From Streptococcus ilei (lineage in GTDB: Bacteria; Bacillota; Bacilli; Lactobacillales; Streptococcaceae), in NCBI RefSeq assembly GCF_000479335.1, contig NC_022584.1, positions 1 through 64,000 on the forward strand: DNA of 64,000 bases, written 5' to 3'. Numbering within the stretch: the stretch's first letter is position 1; each line of letters begins with the position of its first letter. The position numbers and the translations under genes were made by a program. Positions 25,217-34,489 of this stretch are shown here, piece after piece. Under the pieces are notes generated by a model. That model was not told the origin of the DNA. It did no database searches and was given only the letters and a program-made list of their open reading frames with translations.

Positions 25217-26925
25217 AACGATACCCTTTGCTGATTCAGCTGATTGTCTATGTATTTGTCTTCATTCTCTTGCTCTTGGGTTTAGTCGGTAGTCTATACT
25301 ATCAAACTAGCTCAGCAACCATTGGCCAACTGACAGAGCGAACAACCCGCAATAGTATCGACCAGAGTAGTCAGTTTATCACCTCCTATCTGAAAAAATT
25401 GAAGCAGACCACCTCGATCCTCAGTAAAGAAGAGACCGTTCGTCAGTTTGCTCAAGACAAGGAGGAGAGCCCAGAAGCCGTTCAAAGTCTGATGCGAACC
25501 ATTATTGAGACAGACCCAGATCTGGTTTCGGCTGTCTTAGTAACTAAGGATGGACGCCTTGTTGCTACGGATTCTCAAATTAGCATGCAGACCTCATCGG
25601 ATATGATGAACGAAAGCTGGTATCAGGAGGCTATCAAGAAGAGGGCCATTCCTGTCTTGACGCCAGCCCGGAAGGAATCTTTGTCTTCAGAGAAGGACAA
25701 GTGGGTGATTTCTATCACCCAGGAAGTGGTGGATGCTTCTGGTCAAAATCTAGGAGTTTTGCGCCTAGATATTGGCTATCAGAGCCTAGAAGCTTATCTG
25801 GATCATCTCCAACTGGGCAAAAAAGGCTTTAGTTTCATCATCAATCAGAAGCATGAATTTGTCTACCATCCTAAAAAGACAGTCTATTCTTCTAGTCAGG
25901 AAATGCAGGCCATGCAACCCTATATTGCTGTCAAGGATGGCTATGCCCAAAAGGGACAGAACTTTGTCTATCAAATTGCTATACCAGAGAGTGATTGGAC
26001 CTTAATTGGAGTGGCCTCTCTGGAAGGTCTCCAGATGCTTCAGTCGCAAATGCTCTATTCCTTTATAGGTTTAGGAGCTCTCGTCCTCATCATGTGCTGG
26101 GTGGGAATCTGGTTCATTCTGCGCTTGTGGATCAAACCCCTACAAGATTTACAGGCCGTCATTCTGAAAATAGGAGCTGGTGATTCCCACTTGCGGGCGA
26201 CTACCAAAGGATCGCCTGAATTGGTAGATCTTGCTCAAGCCTTCAACCGTATGTTGGATCAAATTGAAAACCTTATGCAATTGGTTAAAGAAGAGGAACA
26301 AAATGCACGACGCTATGAACTGCGAGCTCTTGCAGCCCAAATTAATCCTCATTTCCTCTATAACACCTTGGATACCATTGTCTGGATGGCTGAGTTTAAT
26401 GATGGTCAGCGGGTGGTTGACCTGACCAAGTCCCTAGCCAAATATTTTCGACTTGCTCTCAATCAAGGACAAGAACAAATTAGGCTTCAGGATGAAATAG
26501 ACCATGTGCGCCAGTATCTCTTCATTCAGAAACAACGCTATGGGGATAAGTTGAATTATGAAATTTTAGAAGAGGGGACGTTGGGAGATTATCAGCTTCC
26601 TAAACTGGTCCTACAACCCTTAGTGGAAAATGCCATCTATCACGGCATCAAGGAGATGGATCGGCCGGGCGTGATACGAGTCACTTCGGAAATTAGAGAA
26701 GAACAAGTGGTCCTGACGATTTACGATAATGGACGAGGCTTTGCTTTGTCTGAGTCGACAGACCAAACTCTTCTTCGACTAGGAGGCGTTGGTTTGAAAA
26801 ATGTGGATCAACGCTTGCGGTTACAGTTTGGGGCTAGCTATCATATGGAGATTGATTCTAAGGCTAATAGCTATACGAAAATCACTCTTTATTTACCCCT
26901 CACATCACGAGATGAACATTCCTAG
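25213..26925 (+). CDS. Sensor histidine kinase, YesM/LytS type
   Basis: A 570-residue kinase. Transmembrane helices lie near 10-33 and 280-305, with an extracellular dCache-like sensing domain of about 240 residues between them. A HAMP segment follows (WIKPLQDLQAVILKIGAGD). The phospho-acceptor is in QINPHFLYNTLD, and the ATPase N-box is LVLQPLVENAIYHGI with NGRGF afterwards. It is translationally coupled to the response regulator and is the last gene before a strong terminator. The ligand is unknown. Confidence 0.9.
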   Translation: MKRYPLLIQLIVYVFVFILLLLGLVGSLYYQTSSATIGQLTERTTRNSIDQSSQFITSYLKKLKQTTSILSKEETVRQFAQDKEESPEAVQSLMRTIIETDPDLVSAVLVTKDGRLVATDSQISMQTSSDMMNESWYQEAIKKRAIPVLTPARKESLSSEKDKWVISITQEVVDASGQNLGVLRLDIGYQSLEAYLDHLQLGKKGFSFIINQKHEFVYHPKKTVYSSSQEMQAMQPYIAVKDGYAQKGQNFVYQIAIPESDWTLIGVASLEGLQMLQSQMLYSFIGLGALVLIMCWVGIWFILRLWIKPLQDLQAVILKIGAGDSHLRATTKGSPELVDLAQAFNRMLDQIENLMQLVKEEEQNARRYELRALAAQINPHFLYNTLDTIVWMAEFNDGQRVVDLTKSLAKYFRLALNQGQEQIRLQDEIDHVRQYLFIQKQRYGDKLNYEILEEGTLGDYQLPKLVLQPLVENAIYHGIKEMDRPGVIRVTSEIREEQVVLTIYDNGRGFALSESTDQTLLRLGGVGLKNVDQRLRLQFGASYHMEIDSKANSYTKITLYLPLTSRDEHS

Positions 26926-26957
26926 AGACAAAGGTCACCCTCTTTGTCTCTTTTTAT
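26924..26957 (+). terminator. Terminator of the two-component operon
   Basis: AGAGACAAAG pairs with CTTTGTCTCT, followed by a T-rich tail. It overlaps the kinase stop codon. Confidence 0.85.
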
Positions 26958-27133
26958 TTTCCGTTTGAGTAAGCTTTGAAAAAGCCTATTTTTTCTGATG
27001 AGATAGGAAGAAGAGGTAAATTAAATCGTCAGACTTTTTACAGAATCTCTCTTTTCCGTTGAAATTCTATCTAAAGCTAGGGATTTATGATAAAATAAAG
27101 TGTTACAACTAAAGGTATGAATAAAGGAAGGCT

Positions 27134-27712
27134 ATGCGCAAAGAAATATCCCCTGAATTATTTAATTATAATAAATATCCTGGACCGGAATTTCGTCTGG
27201 TCGGCAATCAAGTGCTAGCAGAACAATTGACATTTGAGCTGGTTGAGAACCAAAATGATGCCTTTGATGCGACGGTCTTTGGTCAGCGTTTTTCAGAGGT
27301 TTTAACCAAGTTTGATTATATTGTCGGTGATTGGAGCAATGAACAGTTGCGTCTGCGTGGCTTCTATAAGGACGATCGTCCGGTTACAGATGCAGAGAAA
27401 ATCAGTCGTCTAGAAGATTATTTACTAGAATACTGTAGCTATGGCTGTGCTTATTTTGTCCTAGAAAATGCAGAACCCCGTCGAGCATCCTTTGACAAGA
27501 AATCTTCTCCAAAACAACAGGAAGAGGGCAACCGTTCTGCTAAGCGTGGCGGTCGTCAAAATCGCCGAAATCGTTCCAAAAATCAGCCACGGGAACGTGA
27601 ACAAGAGCAAAAACAAAAGGCTTCTCAACCAAAGAAAAAGAACCGTCAGCGGTCTAGAAAAAAAGATGCACAGGGTGAGCAAGAACGCCACTTTGTCATC
27701 CGTCAAAAGTAA
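27134..27712 (+). CDS. yutD: YutD-like protein
   Basis: Residues about 1-115 match the YutD family (LTKFDYIVGDWSNEQLRLRGF and LEDYLLEYCSYGCAYFVLEN). The last 75 residues are a strongly basic, Arg/Lys/Gln-rich tail (KRGGRQNRRNRSKNQ) that suggests RNA contact. Function unknown. AAGGAAGG precedes the ATG. rlmN follows 18 bases later, and the yutD-rlmN-vanZ order is shared by streptococci. The roughly 180 bases upstream show only a weak promoter (TAAAAT near 27091). Confidence 0.85.
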   Translation: MRKEISPELFNYNKYPGPEFRLVGNQVLAEQLTFELVENQNDAFDATVFGQRFSEVLTKFDYIVGDWSNEQLRLRGFYKDDRPVTDAEKISRLEDYLLEYCSYGCAYFVLENAEPRRASFDKKSSPKQQEEGNRSAKRGGRQNRRNRSKNQPREREQEQKQKASQPKKKNRQRSRKKDAQGEQERHFVIRQK

Positions 27713-27730
27713 AGAGAGAAAAGAGATAAG

Positions 27731-28819
27731 ATGAAACCTTCAATTTATGGCCTGACTCGACAAGAACTGATTGAGTGGGCAGAAGAACATGGTGAAAAGA
27801 AATTCCGAGCAACCCAAATATGGGAATGGCTCTATCGGAAACGCGTCCAGTCATTTGAAGAAATGACCAACCTATCTAAGAGCTTGATCGAAACCTTGAA
27901 TGATCAGTTCGTGATCAATCCTTTGAAACAACGGATCGTGCAAGAATCAGCAGATGGGACTGTCAAATACCTTTTTGAATTGCCAGATGGCATGTTGATC
28001 GAGACAGTTTTGATGCGCCAACATTATGGCTTGTCAGTCTGTGTCACCACTCAGGTAGGGTGCAACATCGGCTGTACCTTCTGTGCATCTGGTTTAATCA
28101 AGAAGCAACGCGACTTGAACAGTGGGGAAATCGTTGCCCAAATCATGCTAGTTCAAAAGTACTTTGACGAGCGTGGTCAAGATGAACGCGTCAGCCACAT
28201 CGTTGTGATGGGCATTGGTGAGCCGTTTGATAACTACAAGAATGTCTTGAGCTTTGTCCGTACGGTCAATGATGACAAGGGACTGGCCATCGGTGCCCGC
28301 CACATTACCGTTTCAACTTCTGGCTTGGCTCATAAGATTCGTGATTTTGCTAATGAAGGGGTTCAGGTCAACTTGGCGGTATCACTTCATGCTCCAAATA
28401 ATGACTTGCGTTCCAGCATCATGAAAATCAACCGCGCTTTCCCAATCGAGAAATTATTTGCGGCTATTGAGTACTATATTGAAACGACCAACCGCCGGGT
28501 AACCTTCGAGTACATCATGCTTAATGAAGTCAATGATGGTGTCGAACAAGCCTTAGAATTGGCAGAACTCCTTAAAAAGATCAAGAAGTTATCTTATGTA
28601 AACTTGATTCCTTACAACCCAGTTAGTGAGCATGATCAGTATAGTCGGAGTCCAAGAGAGCGCGTGATGGCCTTTTATGACACCTTGAAGAAAAACGGAG
28701 TCAACTGCGTGGTTCGTCAAGAGCATGGTACGGATATTGATGCTGCTTGTGGCCAATTGCGTTCCAATACGATGAAGAGAGACCGGGAGAAAGCCATTGT
28801 TGAACAAGTTCAACCGTAA
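27731..28819 (+). CDS. rlmN: Dual-specificity RNA methyltransferase RlmN
   Basis: Radical-SAM enzyme that methylates C2 of A2503 in 23S rRNA and A37 of some tRNAs. The iron-sulfur motif C-x3-C-x2-C is at 111, 115 and 118 (GCNIGCTFC). [12 protein letters not shown] and the C-terminal Cys in ACGQL, needed for the methyl-enzyme intermediate, are present. The length of 362 residues is standard. It overlaps the VanZ gene by 23 bases. Confidence 0.96.
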   Translation: MKPSIYGLTRQELIEWAEEHGEKKFRATQIWEWLYRKRVQSFEEMTNLSKSLIETLNDQFVINPLKQRIVQESADGTVKYLFELPDGMLIETVLMRQHYGLSVCVTTQVGCNIGCTFCASGLIKKQRDLNSGEIVAQIMLVQKYFDERGQDERVSHIVVMGIGEPFDNYKNVLSFVRTVNDDKGLAIGARHITVSTSGLAHKIRDFANEGVQVNLAVSLHAPNNDLRSSIMKINRAFPIEKLFAAIEYYIETTNRRVTFEYIMLNEVNDGVEQALELAELLKKIKKLSYVNLIPYNPVSEHDQYSRSPRERVMAFYDTLKKNGVNCVVRQEHGTDIDAACGQLRSNTMKRDREKAIVEQVQP

Positions 28820-29330
28820 CAACGGGCTGATAGAACAAGGTCAATTAACAAATAAAGGAAGACGACTGCTACTAGGTGGCAGTTTCTTCTATTTTGTCTT
28901 GCTCTGTCTCATGTGTTTTCTCCCCCAACGGCCTGAACCAGGAATGGAAACACCTGGTATCCAACATTTTGGGCGAGTAGTCGTATTGCTGGTTCCCTTT
29001 AATTCCCTCATCAACCTAGCTCAAGTGACCAGCCTGGTCCAGCTGATCAAGGTGTTTGTACAAAATATAGCCAACATCTTTCTCTTATTCCCTTTGGTCT
29101 TTCAGCTGCTTTGGCTCTGGCCTTGGCTAGGCACTCGGAAACGCGTCCTTTGCTTTAGTCTAGGGATGAGTTTATGGATCGAGCTCAGTCAGATTGTCCT
29201 AGACCTCTTGTTTGATTTCAATCGGGTATTTGAGATAGATGATCTGTGGACCAATACCCTGGGAGGCTACCTAGCCTATCTGTGTTTTAAATGGCTACAA
29301 GCTTCTATGAGTAAGGACAAGCCATCTTAG
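28797..29330 (+). CDS. VanZ family membrane protein
   Basis: A 177-residue VanZ-like protein with about four hydrophobic helices ([19 protein letters not shown] first) and the family's acidic end ([17 protein letters not shown]). The start is a TTG at 28797 with GGGAG upstream, inside the rlmN gene. VanZ proteins are linked to low-level teicoplanin resistance in enterococci, but chromosomal members like this have no known function. It is probably the last gene of the yutD operon. Confidence 0.8.
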   Translation: MLNKFNRNNGLIEQGQLTNKGRRLLLGGSFFYFVLLCLMCFLPQRPEPGMETPGIQHFGRVVVLLVPFNSLINLAQVTSLVQLIKVFVQNIANIFLLFPLVFQLLWLWPWLGTRKRVLCFSLGMSLWIELSQIVLDLLFDFNRVFEIDDLWTNTLGGYLAYLCFKWLQASMSKDKPS

Positions 29331-29375
29331 TTTGGTCCAAAATCCGAACGATTGAAGACGATTTCAAATTTTGGG

Positions 29376-29668
29376 TTGACAAACGATAGGTAGGAAGCTA
29401 TAATAGCTTCAAGACATCAGAAAAGTAGAGATTTTTCTCACTTCCAGGGAGCTTGTGGTCATTGTGAACAAGCAGTGGTGGATCTTGAAATGGGCTGATG
29501 CGTTTATGATGATGAATTTGAAACAATAAAAATTCGGTGAGCACACCTTATCGTGCAGCCTGTTGCTAGACAGGTCAGAGATGTAGGAGAAAGTATGTTT
29601 TCCTACAATTGAGGTGGCACCGCGGTATCGAATCGTCCTCACACAGATTTTTCTGTGTGAGGTTTTTT
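29376..29668 (+). promoter_or_regulatory. Tryptophan T-box leader of trpB
   Basis: A near-perfect promoter (TTGACA at 29376, 17 bases, TATAAT at 29399) drives a full T-box leader. The specifier is TGG (Trp) at 29491-29493, right after GAAA, with AGTA on the 5' side. The T-box core GGTGGCACCGCGG is at 29613-29625. The terminator CCTCACACAG/CTGTGTGAGG with six T runs 29637-29668. Uncharged tRNA-Trp should switch trpB on. Confidence 0.93.
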
Positions 29669-29764
29669 GTATCTCAAAAGGACCCTGTGAGACTGCAGCT
29701 CAAAGGACCAGAGAGAGAAAAAGATCATAAACAGAATTGAAGATATAGAAAAGAGGACACAATC

Positions 29765-30952
29765 ATGACAGAAACAAAAGGCTATTTCGGACAATTTGGT
29801 GGGTCTTTCGTACCAGAACCTATTCAAAACTTGCTCGATCAATTAGAGAAAACCTTTGAACAGTACAAAAATGACCCAGAATTTATCGCAGAATACAAAC
29901 ATTATTTGAAAGATTATTCTGGACGCGAAACACCGCTCTACTTTGCGGAAAGTTTGACAGAGCATTTAGGTGGGGCGAAAATTTATTTGAAACGTGAAGA
30001 CCTGAATCACCTAGGTTCGCATAAATTGAATAACGTCTTGGGGCAAATCCTCTTGGCTAAGCGCATGGGCAAAACCCGCGTGATTGCTGAAACAGGAGCC
30101 GGTCAACATGGTGTGGCTACAGCAGCTGCGGCAGCTAAGTTTGGTATGGCCTGTGATGTCTACATGGGGGCAGAAGACGTGGAGCGTCAACGTCTCAATG
30201 TCTTCCGCATGGAGATGATGGGGGCAACCGTTCATGCGGTTGAAACAGGAACCAAGACCTTGAAAGATGCCGTTGATGCTGCTTTTGGAGCATGGATGGC
30301 GGATCTGGATGCTTTTTATGTCTTAGGTTCTGCTGTTGGCCCTCACCCTTACCCAACCATTGTGCATGAATTCCAAAAAGTCATCAGTGAAGAATCGAAG
30401 CGCCAAATCTTAGAAAAAGAAGGTCGTTTGCCAGACTATGTTATTGCCTGTGTCGGTGGTGGATCCAATGCTATTGGTGCCTTCTCCCAATATGTGAGCG
30501 ATGAGGAAGTCAAATTGGTCGGTGTTGAAGCTGCTGGACATGGCTTGGATACAGACCAGCACGCAGCAACCATGACCAAGGGGACTGTTGGTGTTGTCGA
30601 TGGGATGAAGACCTATGCTGTTTTTGGTGAAGATGGAAAAGTAGCACCAGTTTACTCGATCTCTGCCGGTTTGGACTACCCAGGGGTTGGACCGGAACAT
30701 GCCTTCTTTAAAGATTCTGGTCGTGTCGAATATGTGGCAGCGACAGATGATGAAGCCGTTCAAGCTCTTCTTCTTCTCAGTAAGACAGAGGGAATCCTCC
30801 CAGCTATTGAAAGTTCACATGCCATTGCAGAAGCTGTTAAACGTGCTCCACAACTGGACAAAGATAAGATTATTATTATCAATGTTTCTGGACGTGGGGA
30901 TAAGGACGTAGCTGCGATTGCCGATTATCTAGAAGCAAAAGCTACAAAATAA
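29765..30952 (+). CDS. trpB: Tryptophan synthase beta chain (stand-alone)
   Basis: PLP enzyme joining indole and serine to make tryptophan. The PLP lysine K87 is in [10 protein letters not shown], and [13 protein letters not shown] and the phosphate-binding [12 protein letters not shown] are intact. At 395 residues it is full-length and of the classic TrpB1 type. Neither trpA nor any other trp gene lies beside it: the next gene is convergent. With the Trp T-box upstream this looks like an indole-salvage gene, or the survivor of a lost trp operon. A trp operon elsewhere in the genome cannot be excluded. Confidence 0.93.
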   Translation: MTETKGYFGQFGGSFVPEPIQNLLDQLEKTFEQYKNDPEFIAEYKHYLKDYSGRETPLYFAESLTEHLGGAKIYLKREDLNHLGSHKLNNVLGQILLAKRMGKTRVIAETGAGQHGVATAAAAAKFGMACDVYMGAEDVERQRLNVFRMEMMGATVHAVETGTKTLKDAVDAAFGAWMADLDAFYVLGSAVGPHPYPTIVHEFQKVISEESKRQILEKEGRLPDYVIACVGGGSNAIGAFSQYVSDEEVKLVGVEAAGHGLDTDQHAATMTKGTVGVVDGMKTYAVFGEDGKVAPVYSISAGLDYPGVGPEHAFFKDSGRVEYVAATDDEAVQALLLLSKTEGILPAIESSHAIAEAVKRAPQLDKDKIIIINVSGRGDKDVAAIADYLEAKATK

Positions 30953-30958
30953 GAAAGC

Positions 30959-31618
30959 TTATCTGCTAAAAATTGTAAAAAACAGTAAAGCCTGATAACT
31001 CAGAAAAAGACAGGGAACAAAAGGAATCCGGTCTTTTTCTTTTTTTAAGAGGAAGACAAGGAGACCAATGAGAGAAGCCCCTTGCATGACGAGGAGGACT
31101 TGGACAGCTGAGAGGGTCAAAGAAAAAGTAGCCAGTAAGAGAAAGTCCCCTGCGCCAATGCCGATGGAGTAAACAGCTGACAGGACTCCTAAGAAGAGAA
31201 AGACTCCCATCAAGAGGGTAGGGCTGGTGAAAAACAGGCAAAGAGCGTGGAGCACCAGCCAGAGGAGGAGTGGATACTCCATGGAGCGCAAATCATAGAT
31301 GGCCAAAACACAACTACCAAGTAGAACGAAAAGATGAGAAATAGGAAGAAGGCCCTGATAGCACAGCAAAAAAAGGAGGCCAGACCAGACTTCAAAGAGA
31401 GCATACCAATAAGGAAGCGGACTCTGGCAGTAGCGACAACGGAATCGAAAGAGGACTTGTGAGAGGATAGGAATCAGGTCCAGAGGTCTCAAGGTCTGTT
31501 GGCAATGGTCGCAATGGCTTCTTGGACGAATGATGGAGCTTTCTGGAAAGCGGTCGATGACGAGACCTAAAAAGGAGGCAATACAGGAACCGACTGTAAA
31601 AAAATAAAAGTTGATCAT
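30959..31618 (-). CDS. cilC: Type IV prepilin peptidase (competence pseudopilus)
   Basis: Membrane aspartic protease that cuts and methylates pilin-like ComG proteins for DNA uptake. The N-terminal zinc site is CDHC...CRYC. The two catalytic Asp are in IYDLRSMEYP and GIGAGDFLL. The length of 219 residues with seven or eight hydrophobic segments is normal. The start lies only eight bases from a competence-type -10 box on the same strand. It converges with trpB with almost no gap. Confidence 0.9.
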   Translation of the reverse strand: MINFYFFTVGSCIASFLGLVIDRFPESSIIRPRSHCDHCQQTLRPLDLIPILSQVLFRFRCRYCQSPLPYWYALFEVWSGLLFLLCYQGLLPISHLFVLLGSCVLAIYDLRSMEYPLLLWLVLHALCLFFTSPTLLMGVFLFLGVLSAVYSIGIGAGDFLLLATFSLTLSAVQVLLVMQGASLIGLLVFLLKKEKDRIPFVPCLFLSYQALLFFTIFSR

Positions 31619-31626
31619 ACTTATAT

Positions 31627-31634
31627 AATTCGTA
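31627..31634 (-). promoter_or_regulatory. Competence (cin-box-like) promoter of cilC
   Basis: On the minus strand TACGAATT is preceded by a run of T and differs at one base from the SigX/ComX box TACGAATA. It ends eight bases before the cilC ATG, so the transcript would be leaderless. Confidence 0.6.
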
Positions 31635-31701
31635 AAAAAGATGACGAATAACGATTAGAACTGAAACAATTTTCTAACTTTTCTTATTTAAGCATTTTCT
31701 C

Positions 31702-31754
31702 TTGCATTTCTTAATTAGAAGGATTATAATATAACTAAATTAGAATAATTCTAA
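31702..31754 (+). promoter_or_regulatory. dps promoter with PerR-type box
   Basis: TTGCAT at 31702 and TATAAT at 31725 are 17 bases apart. The perfect palindrome TTAGAATAATTCTAA at 31740-31754 overlaps the expected transcript start. It matches a Per/Fur-type box with two changes from the usual TTATAATNATTATAA. This points to peroxide-responsive control. Confidence 0.75.
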
Positions 31755-31771
31755 AAAAGGAGAATTTAGTT

Positions 31772-32299
31772 ATGACAACAATTAAAAAAGAAGCAGCAAA
31801 AGACGTAGCAACATTTGCAACAATCAGTGAAGTAAGCAAGAGTTTAACTGATACAAAAGCAGTTCTCAACCAAGTAGTGGCAGATCTTTATGTCGCTCAT
31901 ATTGCCTTGCACCAAGTGCACTGGTATATGCGTGGCCGTGGTTTCCTCGTATGGCATCCAAAAATGGATGAGTACATGGAAAGCTTGGATGCGACTCTTG
32001 ATGAAGTGAGTGAACGCTTGATTACCTTGGGTGGTGCCCCATACGCTAGCATGGTTGAGTTCTTGGAACACAGCAACATCCAAGAAGAAAAAGGTTCATT
32101 CGAACGCTCTATGGAAGAAAATTTGGGACGTGTCCTTTCTATCTTCCGCTACTTGGTAAGTCTTTATCAAAAAGCTTTGGATATCACAGATGCTGAAGGA
32201 GATGACGTGACCAACGATATCTTTGTTGGTGCAAAAGCTGAATTGGAAAAACATATCTGGATGATTGCTGCTGAATTAGGTCAAGCACCAGGTTTGTAA
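31772..32299 (+). CDS. dps: Dps-like peroxide resistance protein (Dpr)
   Basis: Iron-storage mini-ferritin that binds Fe(II) and uses peroxide to oxidise it, protecting DNA. The ferroxidase ligands appear in HQVHWYMRGRGF and DEYMESLDATLDEVSERL. At 175 residues it has an N-terminal extension of about 30 residues, rich in Lys, as in streptococcal Dpr. A Per-type operator overlaps its promoter, and AAAGGAG precedes the ATG. A strong terminator follows. Confidence 0.93.
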   Translation: MTTIKKEAAKDVATFATISEVSKSLTDTKAVLNQVVADLYVAHIALHQVHWYMRGRGFLVWHPKMDEYMESLDATLDEVSERLITLGGAPYASMVEFLEHSNIQEEKGSFERSMEENLGRVLSIFRYLVSLYQKALDITDAEGDDVTNDIFVGAKAELEKHIWMIAAELGQAPGL

Positions 32300-32316
32300 T
32301 CTGAAAATAAACAAAC

Positions 32317-32346
32317 GAGCCTTCCTTGCTTGGGAGGCTCATTTTT
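32317..32346 (+). terminator. dps terminator
   Basis: GAGCCTTCC pairs with GGGAGGCTC (one G-U pair) around a short loop, then ATTTTTG. Confidence 0.8.
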
Positions 32347-32387
32347 GTTTGGATGAGATGTTTCCTGTAAATAAAATAGGGGCCATC

Positions 32388-32416
32388 TTGAAAATACTTG
32401 AAAGATTTGATAGAAT
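32388..32416 (+). promoter_or_regulatory. yqgQ promoter, leaderless
   Basis: TTGAAA at 32388 and TAGAAT at 32411 are exactly 17 bases apart, with TG before the -10. Only six bases separate the -10 from the ATG. Confidence 0.6.
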
Positions 32417-32422
32417 AAGCAC

Positions 32423-32641
32423 ATGAAAACCCTGTACGATGTTCAACAATTTCTGAAAAAATTTGGAATCATTATTTATGTCGGAAAACGACTTTACGAC
32501 ATCGAATTAATGAAGATTGAATTGAAAAGGATCTATGACGCTGGGCTGATGGAAAAATTGGATTATCTAGAAGCAGAAGCCGTCTTACGTAGAGAACACG
32601 CACAGGAATTACGCTATTTAGAAGAGGAAAAAGAAAAGTGA
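32423..32641 (+). CDS. yqgQ: YqgQ family protein
   Basis: A 72-residue DUF910/YqgQ protein (MKTLYDVQQFLKKFGIIIYV at the start, then GKRLYDIELMKIELKRIY). In Bacilli it commonly lies beside glucokinase or rhodanese-like genes; a nucleic-acid-binding fold has been proposed. Here it overlaps the rhodanese-like gene by four bases. No ribosome site fits between promoter and ATG. Confidence 0.85.
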   Translation: MKTLYDVQQFLKKFGIIIYVGKRLYDIELMKIELKRIYDAGLMEKLDYLEAEAVLRREHAQELRYLEEEKEK

Positions 32642-33024
32642 GTTTAACAAATATTTTAGTATGGTTGATTGTTTTAGGGATGTTTGGCTGGATGGGCTAC
32701 AATTACTTCCGTATCCGTCGTGCTGCAAAAATTGTGGACAATGCAGAGTTTGAAGAATTGATCCGCAAAGGCCAATTAGTGGACTTGCGTGATCCAAATG
32801 AGTTCCACGCTAAGCATATTTTGGGAGCTCGGAATATTCCTTCCAACCAGTTAAAAGTGAGTCTGTCTGCTCTTCGCAAAGATAAACCAGTCTTGCTCTA
32901 TGAGAACAGTCGTGGGTCCCGTGTGACCAATGCGGCTCTCTTCTTGAAAAAACAAGGCTATAAAGATATCTATATCTTGTCCTACGGTTTGGATTCATGG
33001 GATGGAAAGGTAAAGACTAGTTAA
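32638..33024 (+). CDS. Rhodanese-like membrane protein lacking the catalytic cysteine
   Basis: An N-terminal transmembrane helix (residues about 4-22) is followed by a rhodanese fold (about 35-125; LVDLRDPNEFHAKHILGARN). The active-site loop, normally C-x4-R, reads YENSRGSR with no Cys, so sulfur transfer is unlikely. It is probably a phosphatase-like or purely binding domain on the cytoplasmic face. The start is a GTG overlapping yqgQ. Confidence 0.85.
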   Translation: MSLTNILVWLIVLGMFGWMGYNYFRIRRAAKIVDNAEFEELIRKGQLVDLRDPNEFHAKHILGARNIPSNQLKVSLSALRKDKPVLLYENSRGSRVTNAALFLKKQGYKDIYILSYGLDSWDGKVKTS

Positions 33025-33099
33025 GATCAAGGAAAATGTTGCTAAAGATGCTTGATGTATCATAATAAAATGATATTAATTTTAAGGAGTTTCTAGAAA

Positions 33100-33333
33100 T
33101 TGCAAGAAAAGAACAATGCCTCATTTGTTTTGGGTATCATATCTATCATAGTTGCCTTTATATTTCCATTGATCAGTATTATTTTTGGTGTTTTTGGTTT
33201 GGGCTCGGCTATTTTAAATCAAAAAGAGTCTGGACTAGACTATACGACAGAAATAATGCTCTCTATTGTAGGGATTGTGCTTTCTGTAATTTTCTGTCTC
33301 GTGTTTATCTCACAACTTTCGGGGATTAATTAA
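33100..33333 (+). CDS. Small DUF4190-like membrane protein
   Basis: A 77-residue protein with two hydrophobic helices (SFVLGIISIIVAFIFPLIS and MLSIVGIVLSVIFCLVFIS). It resembles DUF4190 proteins of unknown function. The best start is TTG at 33100, eleven bases after AAGGAG, so the exact start is uncertain. A 175-bp repeat begins eight bases after its stop. Confidence 0.65.
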   Translation: MQEKNNASFVLGIISIIVAFIFPLISIIFGVFGLGSAILNQKESGLDYTTEIMLSIVGIVLSVIFCLVFISQLSGIN

Positions 33334-33341
33334 AAAAAAAA

Positions 33342-33516
33342 GAGAGTGGGACAGAAATCGGTCATTCGTTAGAATTCGATTTCGTCGTCCCACCTCCGCA
33401 CAGTTGAGTAGGACTGTAAAAGCTGATGAAATCAGCGTAGTAGAGCCCACTCAACCATTGCGTCTTGCTCGACAATCCAAAGACAATTGAGAGGCTAGGA
33501 CTTTTGTCCCAGCCTC
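33342..33516 (+). repeat. 175-bp structured repeat, copy B
   Basis: Same length and order of parts as copy A, with a few single-base changes. It lies between two convergent genes (DUF4190 and rsuA) and ends in GAGGCTAGGAC...GTCCCAGCCTC followed by six T, a strong terminator. Confidence 0.9.
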
Positions 33517-33525
33517 TTTTTTGTT

Positions 33526-34251
33526 TTAGCAACTGTTTTCTAAGTAGTTTTTAATAATCTGTAATTCATCTTGGTTCAAAGGGCGATATTGACCCTCTTC
33601 TAGCTCTGAATCTAATGTAAAATCCCCAAACTGAACTCGTTTTAGAGCAGTGACCTTGACACCGACTGAGAGGAACATTTTTTTTACCTGATGGAATTTC
33701 CCTTCAGACAGGGTGACTAGTGCTCGGCTTTCTTTGGGACTGGAGGTAAGGATTTTTAGTTTGGCAGGCTTACACCTGGTCCCATCTAAAAAAGTGATCC
33801 CTTCTTGAAAACGATCGATATGAGCGGGTTCGAGAGGGCCGTTAACTGTTACTGCGTATTCTTTTTCAATATGGTATCGAGGGTGAAGGAGTTGGAAACC
33901 TAGCGGTCCATTGTCTGTGAGTAAGAGCAGACCGGTGGTATCCCGATCTAGCCGGCCGATAGGATAGGTATTGGGTGTTCGATCTTCTGCTCGAAGGAGG
34001 TCCAGCACTGTAGGATGCTGGGCATCCTTGGTAGCCGTCACCAGCCCTTGGGGCTTGTGGAGAAGAAAATAATGATGGGAACAGTCGGTAAGGACCCGAT
34101 TTTTCCAGCGAACCTCTTGGAGACCTGTATCGACATTTTGGGATAATTTTGTTGCAGCAAGCCCGTCGACTAGAATCTGCCTTTTAGCCAGGCTCTGTTT
34201 GATTTCCTTACGAGGAATTTGGTAGTGGGCCAGTAATTGATCTAATCTCAT
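33526..34251 (-). CDS. rsuA: 16S rRNA pseudouridine(516) synthase RsuA
   Basis: Makes pseudouridine at 16S position 516. An N-terminal S4 domain (residues 1-60; MRLDQLLAHYQIPRKEIKQS) binds RNA. The catalytic Asp is in the RluB/RsuA motif GRLDRDTTGLLLLT. The length of 241 residues is normal. It reads toward repeat copy B and is divergent from typA. The roughly 235 bases between them hold the typA promoter and nothing else I recognise. Confidence 0.93.
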   Translation of the reverse strand: MRLDQLLAHYQIPRKEIKQSLAKRQILVDGLAATKLSQNVDTGLQEVRWKNRVLTDCSHHYFLLHKPQGLVTATKDAQHPTVLDLLRAEDRTPNTYPIGRLDRDTTGLLLLTDNGPLGFQLLHPRYHIEKEYAVTVNGPLEPAHIDRFQEGITFLDGTRCKPAKLKILTSSPKESRALVTLSEGKFHQVKKMFLSVGVKVTALKRVQFGDFTLDSELEEGQYRPLNQDELQIIKNYLENSC

Positions 34252-34437
34252 AAAAAACAGGATAGCATGAAATGAAGAGAATCACAAGTATTCGGAAAAA
34301 GGGTGAAGAAAAGAGATTGAAGACTTGAAAGATTTTCATGAATAGAGTGGTTAGGAGTGGGAATGAGAAAGAAGATTTTCAAAAGAAAGCATGAAAACAT
34401 TTACACTTGTCTGAGTTATGCCATTTGCTTAAAATTG

Positions 34438-34446
34438 TGGTATAAT
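34438..34446 (+). promoter_or_regulatory. Extended -10 promoter of typA
   Basis: TGGTATAAT ends at 34446, about 44 bases ahead of the ATG. I see no convincing -35. Confidence 0.5.
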
Positions 34447-34489
34447 TGCTCAGTTAGAAAATAAATTTTTGAATACTGTAGAGGAAATC

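Noticed and set aside
31638..31650. GACGAATA on the plus strand as a second competence box driving dps
   Set aside because: It differs at the first base and lies far ahead of dps, which already has a consensus promoter with a Per-type box.
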